This document shows positions 33,648-46,118 of a DNA stretch of 64,000 nucleotides, one piece after another. A program made the position numbers and the translations under genes. The notes below the pieces were generated by a model that was given only the letters and a program-made list of their open reading frames with translations, searched no databases and was not told where the DNA came from. Source of the stretch: Siphonodentalium dalli (Eukaryota; Mollusca; Scaphopoda; Gadilida; Siphonodentaliidae); the NCBI GenBank assembly GCA_032622095.1, contig CP136063.1, positions 206,139,934 to 206,203,933 on the forward strand, written 5' to 3'. How positions within the stretch are numbered: the first letter of the stretch is position 1; the number at the start of each line of letters is the position of its first letter.

Positions 33648-35940
33648 ATAGCCATGAATAGTAAAACAAACAAAATATGAGGGTTTAAGTCACAGTAAAA
33701 AAACAATGGATTGCGAACTGTGTGCCGAGCATGACGTGAACAGAGCATGGAAGAAAGTGGAAACACGAAAGAGAAACACACTCTACATGTATTTTAATAT
33801 GATAATATGCAAGGCATATAGAACGACCCCGTCATAATAGTAAGAATTATATTTGTATTGAATACGGGTGCTTTACATAATCATTATGATATATAGTTAA
33901 ACCTTTATAAATGAACACCATTGATATGAAGTGGGAAGTAGTAAACATAAACATCGTATTGGCTGCTGACTTCAGAAAAAAATCAATTAACTCAGATTAC
34001 GTGTGTTTGAGCACGTATTAAACGCTCAATCAATACATCAATCAATATATGGCTAATCTATAGTGAGGTGACATCAGTTGTCCGCGAAAACGACATGACA
34101 CGTTCAGCCATGTCTGGATTCTGGCCCACAGAGACAAATGACGCTTTGACGTCATTACGCCGTAACTGCCTTCATTTTGTTAACAAATGAAACTGATCTA
34201 ATATGAACCTAGTAGGACATATTCATAACAACTTACTGTTTATAAATAAATAAATACATCAGTTGTCCATTGCCACATATCAGAAGTTGTGAAGTAGAAA
34301 ATTCGTTTCATATCTGATTCCGCGATTTTGTGAACCACTGCCGGAAGTCACGTGATTTTTTCACGAAAATGTTGTGTAAATAAAAATTTCTCCTTCACGG
34401 TATACTGTAATTTATGTGTGACGTCACAAGTACGCACGCCCGCCTGTTACCTATACACGACCCGATCTCGGGCGCGCAAGCGCGCCGATCGGGGTCGTTG
34501 TTAGTGCGGTAACGATACTCTGGTCACGATACGATACGAATCACGATACATGATCAATGGTACGATACGTATCACGCTACGCTAAATTAGTGTCCACAAA
34601 ATGACACTGGAGATAAAGTTCATGTTTACCCAAAATGCAGTTTATTAGTTATGATTCAAGTATACATAATATATACATGTAAACTTGAGAGAACATCATG
34701 CCGTGAACAGTGCCATTCAAAAACGGACCGCAGTAGACCCCACCAAGGACATATACAATGACGTCATATAATGTGTCATAAAACGATATAATTTGAAAAG
34801 CTAGCTACAAATGTGATCGCCTGTGAAAATATGTCTACATTTGTGATCGGTTTGAAAAGTTGGCTAAAAATGAATGTTATCGATGCCTTGTGACAATGAC
34901 TCCATCAGCGGTAATTAGTGTGTTCTCCCGATCTTGAATGTATCGGAACAGTAACGTAAGGACTGAGCAGACTCGATAATCACGTAAAAAAATCATACAA
35001 TGCTGATTCTTAGCCAGAGACTGGATGTCTACTCCCCATGCATTAGTTCAGCTATGGGGAGGTGGCGAAGGAGTTACCGTTTTTGTTCGGTGATAATGGT
35101 GCAGTTGTCATGCACTCATCACTGGTTTTTTTTCTAGGTTGAGTGACCAACCCTCCATCCGAGTGATTATGTCAGCGTGGTTTACGGAGGAATAAACTAC
35201 TTTAAAACGTATTAAAATAATTCATTGTCAAAATAAAAAAGTACTGTAATGTACAGTACTATCCCGTCGATATATGAAGTCTCGCGTGTACACATAATTG
35301 CCATGCATTTACCAATGACTTATTCAAAGTGGGGTGCCCAACCCATGATCCGGCGGGTGTTGTTGGAAACTCCAAAGTGCATGGACACTCTCAAATGAGA
35401 CAATTTAGTCACGATCCTGCCCTAATTACCTATTGAATTACAAATTAATGTGTCAGGCCAATGTCCATCAGTGTTATCAATCTGAAACTTTTAAATGTTG
35501 ATGTTGCTGTCGTGAACAACGTGACCACATTAAAGGCACATGGCGGTTTGCGCTCCAAACACCTAATAATATTCGCTTTTGATTTTTTCCCGGTATCAAA
35601 TAGGTCGATAAATACATGATCTAACTTTCTATAAGCATTATATGTCCCAGAAAACGCAATGAAGTAATAAGAATACAACTTCGAACACAATATAATAAAT
35701 TATCGTTTTATATAGCGCTTAGTGACATGAGTCTCTAAGCGCTTTTAACACATTATTATTCCATGCAGTTGTTGAGCATTTTACATGCATTCACTAGAGC
35801 GGCGAGACATCCACACGTACATACACACACCTCCACGCGAATTCACGCCCAACACGCCAGGTACCCATTTCACGTCCAGGTACTACGAAGCAGTCACAGT
35901 ATGAGTGACATTGCTCAAGGGTCACAACATGGCGCGACAT
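33648..35940. other. unassigned intronic stretch
   Basis: Contains a GC-rich hairpin at 34458-34497 and a short hairpin GCGCTTAGTGACATGAGTC-TCTAAGCGC at about 35715. No gene or known element otherwise. Confidence 0.45.
34458..34497. repeat. GC-rich near-perfect hairpin
   Basis: CGACCCGATCTCGGGCGCGC pairs with GCGCGCCGATCGGGGTCG around an AA centre. It stands out against the AT-rich surroundings. Confidence 0.7.
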
Positions 35941-36340
35941 TTAACCCTTTACCCAACAGAAGGGCCCTGTGCCAATGCATTCTCTTATATATGCGAGTCG
36001 ACCATAGGTCGCCTCGCATATATAAGAGAATGCATTGGCTTAACACATTAAAAATTATAAAATTGTTAAAGAATGTAAGAAAAAATGGTAAAAAGTGTTA
36101 AAAAAAGATTTTTTTTAGGCCAATGCATTCTCTTATATATGCGAGGCGACCTATGGTCGACTCGCATATATAAGAGAATGCATTGGCACAGGGCATAACT
36201 GTAACTATCACAATGTGGTCAAGGAGCCGGTTCCAATGATATCCATATTTGTATGGTTCTATTGAGACAGACCGAAGATAGTTTAGGCTGTTGAAGCTTT
36301 ATTTGGCCGGTTTTGGCCGGTTTGTTGGGTAAAGGGTTAA
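35941..36340. mobile_element. TTAA hairpin MITE, copy 3 (opposite orientation)
   Basis: TTAA at 35941-35944 and 36337-36340; ends CCCTTTACCCAACA...TGTTGGGTAAAGGG. Hairpins lie at 35971-36039 and 36119-36187. The GGCCGGTTTTGGCCGGTTTG end is on the right, so it is inverted relative to copies 1, 2 and 4. Confidence 0.9.
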
Positions 36341-37254
36341 GCATTTAAACAGCATACATGTACGAATCTGCAGTCAGACACCGTATAATCCGACCAAGCC
36401 ACTTCTTGGGGAGACTCAATATCGAGCGGCAGGGCGCAAAACTCACAATTCTGTGTTGACAGCATGACACGTTCACAGCGCTATCCATTCTGCTATCGAG
36501 TTCCCCCTATATACGGGCCCCGTACAAAAAAAAGTTGCAGCCACTTCTATTCATCATAATAATGGAATCGGGAACGGAATGTCCGGAAAAGATGCATTGC
36601 GTTATCTTCATGAAGCTATCAAAAACCTTCACACCTTCCTTTCTTTTCATTTTAATCATCACAGTTATGTGAAAAAAATACAGTTTCTTTATGGTTAAAA
36701 TTTACTAATTATATTATCTATGGTAAATTCAGAACATACATTAATTAAAGCTGCACATAGTGTTTGGAACTCTGATTTTGCAAACCTTAAATATTACACC
36801 ACATCGACCACGTTAGCTGTCGAATAAGAGAAATATAAAGTTCTTCTGAAGACAGAATATTAATTTATTGTTCTTTATCACAATTGTTGTTGCTACAGAA
36901 AGCCCATCTTCGGACAATAATAAGTCAAGGTAATATCTAGTATCACTGCTTCGTCTTTCTTTTAAGTTGAGAGGTGTATGCAAAACATTTCTGAACACAA
37001 GATGTGCCTTTAACTATTTTACAATTACGTATCACAAGTAAGAAAGTAGGCCAGGCGATAGAAGAGTTACGCTAGTCCATGCCCTGATGTATTGAGAGAA
37101 TGCTGGCGTGTATGCATTTTGTCTCTTCTTCCTTTGTTATTGTCTATTCTCAATAAACAAATTTAAAAAAATAAAAAATCATCACAATTATGTAGTAAAC
37201 GAAACGTTTCAGATCGACGATGGCTCCAGATTTTCATCTCATGATCTGCGGTGG
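36341..37254. other. unassigned intronic stretch, possible LINE tail at its end
   Basis: The part before 37170 ends in CTATTCTCAATAAACAAATT followed by A-rich sequence, which resembles the 3' end of a retroelement, but no coding segment was recognised. Confidence 0.35.
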
Positions 37255-37640
37255 CTATATAACATTTGATGTAAACAGTATTTATTCCATATAATTCAAT
37301 ACAATATATATTACAAAATGTGAATCATGAATATGGGTTTATGGAGGGGATCCGACATCAAGCATAAAGCTTATGGGGGTCGTTTCCGATTACGTGTAAA
37401 TAGGCCCACACTGTGAGAAGGATAACATAATAATAGGTAGTTAAGTTCATACTAATTTTAGAAGATCATTGTTGGTATATATGTTACTTAGCTACTCACA
37501 GTGTGGGCTGCATGGATCGATAGATATATCAAAATGAGATTTGTTTTTCTTATGGAATAATAGAAAGAAATTGATTGAAAATATATTTAGTATAGCGGAA
37601 CGAAGTATAGATCGGTATAGACAAGAATATAACATTTAAC
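37255..37640 (+). repeat. dispersed repeat, inverse of 27330-27750
   Basis: Direct partner of 27330-27750 in opposite orientation, with the blocks listed there. It begins GATGTAAACAGTATTTATTC and ends near AAGTATAGATCGGTATAGAC. Confidence 0.65.
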
Positions 37641-38204
37641 CGTACAAAAGAAACGATATCAAATTTAATGAAAAATATAAGAAACAAAACATCTGTTTTC
37701 AGCGCTATATACTTTTACCAAATTTTGTATTCTTAATTTTGGGGTACGAACGAGCCATGTCCGTTTAACGCAACGATGTCTCTGAACTAACTACTATATC
37801 GGAGACAAATTCATGAGTTAACCGGTCGATAGCTTGTCACAAATTTACATTCCTCTATTTATTCTAACCTCAATATTAGATCGAAAGTAACGCTATTCGA
37901 TAAGGCCCTTGGCGGTATATAGGACCCCCGACACCTCACTATCCGATCCGGTGGGTTGTCCCACAATCGACCACAGTTCTAGTTAAATCGCATGACTCCA
38001 CAGCCATATATGCAAAGTATGGAGTCAGTGTTTTAACCAGAACTGAATCGAACAGTACTCAAATACCGACATATGACCCCAAGCTGTTTATTCAGCTGAT
38101 GAATGATACGCGACAGAGTCCGGACATCAGTACCACACGTGTTTGGGAAGATGCCAATTTTGTTGATCTCAATTTACCTGCCAATGAGCGGATACATGTA
38201 ACTC

Positions 38205-38270
38205 AGTCAGTCAGTTGATTAGTGGGCCGACCTCCATGCTGCACCTTCGACACGGTCGGGGGTTCGAATG
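38205..38270 (+). repeat. tRNA-like SINE head, degraded
   Basis: CAGTCAGTTGATTAGTGGGC resembles an A-box region, and GGGGGTTCGAATGAAAC has a B-box (GGTTCGA) at the expected distance. The preceding GACACGGTC is typical of tRNA-derived SINE heads. No cloverleaf can be completed, so I do not call a tRNA gene. Confidence 0.4.
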
Positions 38271-38510
38271 AAACATATAGTATCGCGATCTGACTTTGTT
38301 TCACGTCTGCATTCCCAGTACCGTGAGCATGCATCACAATTCGGTCATCGGTACCACGATCAGAGCTCTGAAAAGTATGTCAGAGGCAAAAAGAATCTGA
38401 CACACTGAAACACGTACTGATTGAATTTCGTTCCTCGCGGACGCTACTCCCACATTGTCATGTCCGGGGATGGCATTGCACTAGGCACACCGTCGGATCT
38501 GGAGCCGACG

Positions 38511-40023
38511 TTAAGGGCGCGTACACATGAAGCTGCAAGAAAATATCTGCAAGAAAATATCAGGTACAGTTGTACGCTGATATTTTCTTGCTGCAAAGAT
38601 TACGCCCGTGAGAAAGCGGCGGGTTAGTTGATGTTGATTGAGCTCAATGTGACTAGTGTTAGTCGTGTTTGTTGAAGTGAATTACTGCGGACAAACAACC
38701 TATAGTCCATATCGAATATTCATAGAGTTATAAAGTGTTATGGAAAATTTAAAATGCCACCCATTTTAACGAGAAAGGAACGCGCCCTCGTCGTTGGAGT
38801 AGGGATGTGTGTTCAGGGACGCGGTGAGCTCTGATGTATGTTCTCATTACTTGATATTCCAACCAGTGTAACTAGTTGCACATCTTCCTACTTTTGGTCA
38901 AAATTTTGGTTTGGTTCATCTATGTATCCCCTCTATGCATACAGTCCAAATTAAAGTAAAACAACTAAATCAAGGCATGTGAGGTACCAAATTATAAAGC
39001 ATCCCCATACATGCAGAGGGTTTCCGTTCGGGGTGTCCACATTGGGAAATTCTAACTGCACCCCCCCCCCTTGAATCAGAATCAGACCAAACACAATTGT
39101 ACCCCCCTTGCACATCAGTGCTCTTAGGCCTAATATTAGACCATGGTTCGGCCCGGTGTGCGAAAATTTTGTAATCTGAACAAGAATATCGCAAAATCCT
39201 ACCATCTAGACTAGCCTCAATCATTCCTAGAGTTGGAAATTTCAAACCTGAAACCCCACTTAGGTTGGAAAATTTACATCTGATGACAATTCCGATGACA
39301 ATGTTGACCAAATGTATGACAATATTGTTTTCTTAAATTAACTAGCAGTTTTTGACTTTTGACTGGCCACGGGGGAGGGACCAGGACACAAGCTTTCAAA
39401 GTGTTGGAAATTTCCAAACTGTCACCCCCCCTGAGGTTGGAAAGTTTCCAACTGATGACCATTTCAGACCAAAATGTTTATCAAAAATAGGAAAATATGC
39501 AAATATTGGTCCAAAAACAATTAATTCCCCCAAGAATTTTTTTGAAAATCAAACTACAAAAACATTTTCAACCTATTGTTGGTGTGAACTTTCCAACTAA
39601 TGTTTTGGCAGGTATGAAATGTCCAACTGTTGAAAATATTGACCAAAGTTGGGGGGGGGGTGTGAGACACACCCAAGCCCCCTCCCTGTCGCCACGTCTC
39701 TGTAGACACGTATATACATGTATATATAATACATCAGCGTTCTGACAACCAATATAAAATGGAAATACGTAGTATGTTGAAACAGACGATACTATTGATG
39801 GATCATAACTCGAGTGCTTGAATTGTTACGATCATATCCCTGCGAGATTAGTTAACGGATACCGATGGCCACCTATCAAGGTGAACACATATCACCAATT
39901 GGGGATAAAATATCAGCGCGCTGCCTTCGTCGGGTATTTTACGGTATTATTTATTTCATTGGTCAAGTAAGTCACATGGGGCATACCTGATATTTTCTTG
40001 CTGGCCATGTGTACGCGCCCTAA
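38511..40023. mobile_element. TIR element, 1.5 kb, ends TTA-GGGCGCGTACACATG
   Basis: The left end TTAAGGGCGCGTACACATGA, then GCAAGAAAATATC, is the inverse of the right end GATATTTTCTTGCTGGCCAT then GTGTACGCGCCCTAA. A second inverted GATATTTTCTTGCTGC lies at 38578. The body contains a dispersed repeat shared with 55080-55640 (GACTGGCCACGGGGG, GGACCAGGACACA, TTTCCAACTGATGACCATTT). No transposase was seen. Confidence 0.65.
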
Positions 40024-41214
40024 TGGGTGTACCGCGTGCAACAATATGTGCGAAGACGTCACGGGTTCGGCAACAATTATTGGATTGAATTTGTCTGTTT
40101 GTCTGTATGGAGGGTCCTTGGGTTCAGATTTTTTTCAAATAAGGTTATTTTTTAGGAAACTGTTGAGGGAAATCAATTCACTTCAACTCTTGAATCTACC
40201 CTTTGAAATTACTAGATGAATGGATCTCATAGATGGGGATTCACATTTGTTCAAATAAGGGCAGATATAAGAGATTTAACTCTCCCCACCCTCCCTACCT
40301 GTATCTATGCTGTTTGGTACTGGTATAATAATATTGATTTATAGGCTGCCTGATATGGGCAATGTTTGAGGCAATGGGTAGAGAGTGTAGAGTGGGTGGA
40401 GTTTTTACCCCTACTTTTATTAAGTTTTCAACAGTTGAAAATTTCATGCCTGATACAACATTAGTTGTAGATTAGATTTTCATACCAAACTAGGTTAGAA
40501 TTGTTCTCATAGTTTGATTTAATATTCCAACCAGTATGTTTTTAAACCAACAGTTCATATGTTCCTACTTCAGGTTAAAACTGTTGGACCGAATTAGCCA
40601 AACAAATTTACTTTATGGGGGATGTCAGGTTGGTAATTTTCAAAAGTTTGAGAGGTTGAAGTACCGGTACTGTTTGTAAAATTCAACCTCAGGGGGATGT
40701 GCAAAAGGATTTATGTGAACTTAGTACTGTGGTATTGTTGTCTTCTATAAAAAGGGTAAGGCGTTTGTGATTTGCCATCCAGTGGTGTGCAATTAGAAAT
40801 TTCCAGGTGAAGAGCCTTGCTCATCTGAGAACCTCCAGCTATGTCCATGTTTAGAACTACTTGTCTTAAGTGATTTTGTCAAGTACTGACTGTTGTAGTC
40901 TTCAGAGTCCCGGTGTTCTCAGTCTTTAAAGTCTGGTGGGCGATCCACAGTCATTGACTGTCTTGTTCTTTTGTATGCCTCCATTTATCACGTTAGATCA
41001 TTATGATAATAACAAATGGATAAGAAATTTTGAGACAGTGCAACTTTTTTGGGGATTGGGTGGGATTCGAATTGCGACTCAAAGTCCGACGTCCACCGAA
41101 GAGACCCCTTTTGCTTCTAGAATTAGGCGCCTTGTGTGTTGTATAGTCCCAGGCACACAAATGGATAAGTTTAAATATCTCAGACGAAATGACAAAACGA
41201 CTTAACAGAAGTGT
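40024..41214. other. unassigned intronic stretch
   Basis: AT-rich. Some GTTGAAA/TTCCAAC-type words resemble the repeat in 38950-39650. No gene recognised. Confidence 0.4.
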
Positions 41215-41310
41215 CGAAATGTCATGAAAACCAGGTGCGGAAACGTCCTGGTGCGGAAACGTTCAGATGTCGTAACGTTCATGTGTCGAAGTTCAGGTGT
41301 CGAAACGTCC
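41215..41310. repeat. short degenerate tandem repeats upstream of the last exon
   Basis: Five or six irregular copies of a unit of about 17 bp, of the type GTGCGGAAACGTCCTG or GTGTCGAAACGTCCTG. Confidence 0.55.
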
Positions 41311-41380
41311 TGCGCCACTTTTTTGAATTGCGTGAACACGATTTCTGTGAGAATTACATGTGCGTGTATTTTATTTTCAG

Positions 41381-41620
41381 GTGGTGGAATTCTCATCGTG
41401 GGACAAGAACAGGATTCGTTGGGAGGTAGTCTCTCACCGCGTGAAGCTTTCATTGGCTCGATTTCACAGCTCAACATTTGGGACAGAGTTCTCTCCCCTG
41501 GTGAAATATTAAACATGCGGATTTCGTGTTCCGCAAATGCGGGCAACGTCGTTGATTGGACTACGGTGCTTTCTGGGATGCGAGGATCGTTAACAAGTTC
41601 ACCTTCAACGTTCTGTAGAG
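41381..41620 (+). CDS. exon: pentraxin/LamG domain, C-terminal part; may end the gene at 41628
   Basis: The acceptor is TTTTATTTTCAG (phase 1). It encodes GGILIVGQEQDSLGG, the most conserved calcium-binding segment of pentraxins (Glu138, Gln139 and Asp140 of CRP present; the CRP Glu147 position is Ser and Gln150 is Glu), then FIGSISQLNIWDRVLSP and ISC...GNVVDW...FCRG. The two late cysteines are typical of mosaic pentraxin domains. At 41621 there is a weak donor, G|GTATCT, which is phase 1. If it is not used, TGA follows at 41626-41628 and the protein ends ...FCRGI. An AATAAA lies at 41991. Both endings are possible. Confidence 0.85.
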
Positions 41621-41628
41621 GTATCTGA

Positions 41629-44600
41629 TGGCATGGTTTCTGACTCCCGGCACATAAATATCACGCATGAACAGAACACCGCACATCGCCACTTTGTTCG
41701 TGTTGCACAGTCCAGTAGTCCAGTCATAACTATACTCGTTCCGTGCTACGGTAAACCACACCAACTTCCCAGCGACGTAGCTAAGGGTTCTCGGTATCTT
41801 TGAGAGTGTGTCACTGTCACATCTCTTAAAACCCGATCTCTGTTTTCCCCGTGGACGCAATAGCTGCAACATTTCAAAATTTGGAATCTTTAATTTGCAC
41901 GCCCTGTCGGTTATTCAGGTTGTATACCTCAACGTTTTCCAAATTTGGGGAAAACTATCATATTACTATCCATTTAGTAAGTGAAATGCCAATAAAATTT
42001 ATCAAGATGTGAATGCAGACTAAATGTCAGATTGTTTCGTATTCTGATTTAAAGATCACCAAATCTTTATTTAGTGTCATTTGATGTTTTTATCCGACCG
42101 TATATCTTGAATTGGAATTTCCAAGTTTTGGGGTTTAAACCTCCCATGTCTAATTTGGGTCGCCATGTGGGTCGCCATGTGTGAACGAGACACCTGGAAT
42201 ACATGTCGCTACACCCCTGTCAACCTTGCTTTAAGAACGGTTAAAACGATTTGGAAACCGGTTCCTCTGCGCCATGCAAGGCACGACTAAATAGTTTGCC
42301 ATGTTTGGTCTCTCTTAATATTTCTTCGTCAATTGTTCATAAATGAGACAGAGACTATGCTTACCATTAAGACTATATGGATTGTAGTCGGTTGACGCAC
42401 ATTTATTTTTTTGTATTTTTGATTAAGATATCTAATATGTTAAAAGCTGTGAATTTCACGTAAATATAGCCGTTTTGCTAACATTGTATTCCTCATTTAT
42501 TTTAGTACGGTATATTTACACTCACACGTGCATTCGGGCTGAGGAACTTAAATGCAGGCCGTTGGTTGGTTGAAACCATGCCATGTGACGTCGCGCGTGA
42601 GCCCAGCTTGTTTCTATATATTCCATGGAAGCAACTTGCAATGCGCTATCACAATATCGCTGAAAATGGGCCCTAAATGTTCCTTTAATCTGCTAGTTGA
42701 GTGTAAATATAAAGAATTGATGTTGATTTTGTTGAATAACATAGAGTATGGTGCAGGTTGCATGCATGATCTTGCATTGTTATGTGTGGAACAACTTCGA
42801 GTTCCATACAAGATGTTAGACCAACTTGCACCCATACGCCATTTGACGCAATCAAATCAACATCCATTTCTTAAATAAAGTCGCACATAATGTCCAGGCC
42901 TCAAATTAAAGATGAAGTCTGGGTTCTAGATCTTCTGTTACAACAACAACAGCAGCAGCAGCAAAACATCTAAACTCTAATTTAACATAATAATTTACTG
43001 TTGTGTTCTGTTCAAGATATGTTGAAAACAAAATATTGCATATAAACTAGACCTATAATATAAAAGAATATCATTTTGTTATTGAAATATTAACAAGTTA
43101 ATATTTGGTGTCCCTCTTAAATATCAAACCCCAAAGAAAACATGTGAGAATGTCACAGACTGAGAGACCGTTTAAACTATTTACCATCAATGAAACTGAA
43201 TTTTCCTCCATTTGTATTATCTGTTCGTCTGTTTGTCATCTGCTTTCATTTCACGAACACCCCTCCAGATGAATAATAGACAATTCCAATGCATATTTTC
43301 ATATGGAATGGGTGAATACATTAGTAAAGAAAGGTTTAATTTGATGTCTCAACATTATGTGCAACTTAAAATTATTGATACGTGTACAAACAACAATGTC
43401 CGTAACATAAGGCACCTCTATGAATATATTTTATCTTAAACCGGATAGTGCTCTTCGACAAACACCAACCCTTTGATCCAATAGCATATACTATGATATT
43501 CCAAGGAACTAGCTCATGTATTTCGGACGGCCAAATTTGACTGTAGACGACTCGAGGACTTTCTTTGGAATGATCAGGAATCGTCGTTGCGTATAAGTGT
43601 ATGGCCACAGAGAACTCGCAATTAAAATTCAACGCCAAAATCGGTCATTTGCTTTTGAGAGGAAACCACAGAAGAGATGCTGATTAGGTGAAGAGAGTTA
43701 CCATGGGTGCAGTTAATTTTATGGGAAGAGAGTTCCCAAGGTGTACTAAATTTTGACATACAGAATCCTATAATGCTAATAGGGGGACTTTACATTTCGC
43801 CATCGAAACAATTCCGCATTGAATGTTTGCAGACATCTCAGAAGAGATAGACGTAGACAGGTTGTCATGGTATAGCCTACCCATAGTATACACTGTTATC
43901 AAATACTGTCGTTTCGACGGTTTCTGGCCGTCACAATCGACGGTCCCATACCGTTTCATCAGTTTGACGGTTTTTTTACCGTTATTTTATGTGCCCATGA
44001 AAATTGTCTAAATTAAATATTTGCGTGATTCAAAGTCATGCCGTCAAAATTCAATAGTATATTTATCGGCGACCATATTATATACGACAATGACTCCATA
44101 CAGTATAACTGAATCTTACTCTGCTGATATTTAATATGTATTATTAATCCGGCATTCATTCTGTGTTATTCGGGTCCGTGCGTATTAACATGAGTTCGTT
44201 ATTCTAATTCCGGGTAAAGTTCCCGCTTTAGCACTCACCTAATTTATTCGCCATTGATCGTGCGGTCCCTTTACAAACTATTGTTTTTTAGGAAACTTAC
44301 CTTTTCAATTGTGGACAGTTGTTACGACAGTCTTATTTCGGTTCCTTTGAAAACCGGACAAGTTTCAATTATGCGAAAACCGGCTTAATCATTGACAATT
44401 TCCACTAAATTCGAGAGTAGAGATTCATGCCAATCAATCTTGGCATGATCCGGGGTCGGCTGTAACCTGACTTCATTCGACTCAGTGCTGATGTTGAAAT
44501 TGACAGTGTTGTGACTTAATATCAAAACACTCGCACATTTACTGACACAAGAGGATACAGGTACAATTAACACGAGCTTCGATGTCAACCAATAGTGACA

Positions 44601-45150
44601 ATAATAACAACAACGAGCAGGTATTACTATTAGAATGTTGACAATCCAGTTGGCATTGTTTCAAAGCACATGCATGTACATTTACAATAGAGGATATACA
44701 TGTACATGTACTGTACGCACGAGTGTAATTCACAAGAGCTTCAATGTCAACAACAACACCGTAAGCAACGAACTGACGCCGCGCAGTAACGGATGATCAC
44801 ATATCTACAATTCCAACTTTACAATTACACGGACCAATTCATCCCGTGTTCATCAATTTTCATTGAAACGTGTGGATATGAGACATTGTCATCATTCGCC
44901 ATGTTATTGTCACGTTATTATGTACACTATTGTTGGATGTTCTTATCAAACTACTAGTATCTTTGGCTGACTCACTGATATTGATACTAAGTGTCGTGTT
45001 ACCAGTATACAGTTTGATGCATCATGCTTTAAAATTTCATGGAAAATGTGCGACTACAGGAGAACATTATCGCCAAGTCATCGCGCACGGTTATTATGGG
45101 ATCTGCTGTTGTCTTGAAGGTTCCAATCCCAACTAGCTGTTATTGATATA
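41629..45150. other. 3' flank of the gene or next intron, unassigned
   Basis: No exon with a known extracellular domain was seen. A CAA/CAG microsatellite lies at 42941-42964. Direct repeats of an AAGAGCTTC-ATGTCAAC type block occur at 44572 and 44730. An antisense open frame at 41561-41872 lacks any recognisable domain. Confidence 0.5.
41991..41996 (+). promoter_or_regulatory. possible poly(A) signal of the EGF/pentraxin gene
   Basis: A canonical AATAAA 363 bases after the TGA at 41626-41628. In AT-rich DNA this hexamer is common, so it supports a terminal exon only weakly. Confidence 0.3.
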
Positions 45151-45622
45151 CAGTACCAGTGAAATAAGTCGTAATAATATTGCAAGTGGAAACGCTTATA
45201 AGTATGTCGCTTGTGATATTATTGCAATATTTTCCGCTTAATATCTCAATATTTTGCGCTTAATATTGCGACATCTTGCGCTCAAAATTGTGACATAATT
45301 ATAAATCAAATTATTGCTTCTTCTATATTGTCTATTGTATAAATAGAGACAATGTTTTAGATATGTATATAATTAGTTGTAAATGCTATATGTACACTAT
45401 ATGTACACTATATGCATAGTATTTATCTTATATAAATATAACACTATCGGGTCTGTTTGAAATTTAGCGCGCTTAGTATCGCAATATTTTGCGTTCAATA
45501 TTGCAATAATAAGCGCGACAGATTTTTGGTATTGTGCTATAATCACGCCTTTTTCTAATTTAAGCACGCTCAATATCGCAATAAAGGTGCGCCTAAAATA
45601 CCGTTTCTTCTTACTGGTACTG
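45151..45622. mobile_element. TA-flanked MITE, 472 bp
   Basis: CAGTACCAGTGA at the left pairs with TTACTGGTACTG at the right; TA lies immediately outside both ends (45149-45150 and 45623-45624). The interior is repetitive, with CAATATTTTGCGCTTAATAT and variants in both orientations. No coding capacity. Confidence 0.65.
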
Positions 45623-45906
45623 TATTGGCATGATGAACGGATTCACCTGTTAAAACAAAAACTGTGTTTACAAGTGACTGGACAATTTCACGCCTTACAT
45701 GTTACCAAAAAGTATGCCATTAAGATATTTTACTTTACATGTACATAAATTTGAGTTTTAACTGTGAAACATGTAGCTTTGTTCTTTTTATGGCTTAAAA
45801 GGGCATGCCGATTCAAGTTTTAGAATGGTCGAAATTAGTATTACTCATAACTGAATAGTGATGGGTTGGCTTATCAGCTATTACTAGTATCTTTTTTTTA
45901 TTTATA

Positions 45907-46118
45907 GCCATATTTATACAGTAGTTAGTGAAAGGCGAACACATTACGCGTGGGCAGCCTTTTTCCGGATTAAATTATACGAGGCATATAACACGCTTGA
46001 TCCTCTGCAAACTGAAAAGTTCCATAAGTATTGTCTATCACTTTATGCATTGAGGATTTACAATAAATCTAACCAATTAATTTATACTGGCTTATTATTT
46101 CCACCACACACAAACTAA
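45907..46118 (+). other. unrecognised open segment after a splice-acceptor-like site
   Basis: A strong T-rich tract ends TTATTTATAG at 45906. After it one frame stays open for about 70 codons to a TAA at 46116-46118, with a plausible composition (ERRTHYAWAAFFRIKLYEAY, LQTEKFHKYCLSLYALRIY). There is no Met, no domain I recognise and no second exon. It may be a terminal exon, a transposon relic or chance. Confidence 0.22.

Larger units (their letters stand above)
30004..41380 (+). other. intron 7 (11377 bp)
   Basis: Holds an interrupted inverted-repeat element (30103-30865), a derivative of the giant foldback family (31430-32620), a LINE tail (about 32960-33062), a CAC-ended MITE (33128-33647), a TTAA MITE (35941-36340), a dispersed repeat (37255-37640), a tRNA-like SINE relic (about 38205-38270) and a TIR element (38511-40023). 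An array of short CGAAACGT-like repeats (41215-41310) comes just before the last exon. The stretches 33648-35700, 36341-37250 and 40024-41200 have no feature I can name. Confidence 0.7.

Noticed and set aside
38205-38270. Candidate tRNA gene
   Set aside because: Has a B-box-like GGTTCGA but no closable acceptor stem or anticodon arm; called a SINE relic instead.
41561-41872. 103-codon antisense open frame over the end of the pentraxin exon
   Set aside because: No domain, overlaps a real exon on the other strand, and half lies in the probable 3' UTR.
44930-45136. 68-codon hydrophobic open frame
   Set aside because: No domain, no splice partners, and ordinary for AT-rich non-coding DNA.
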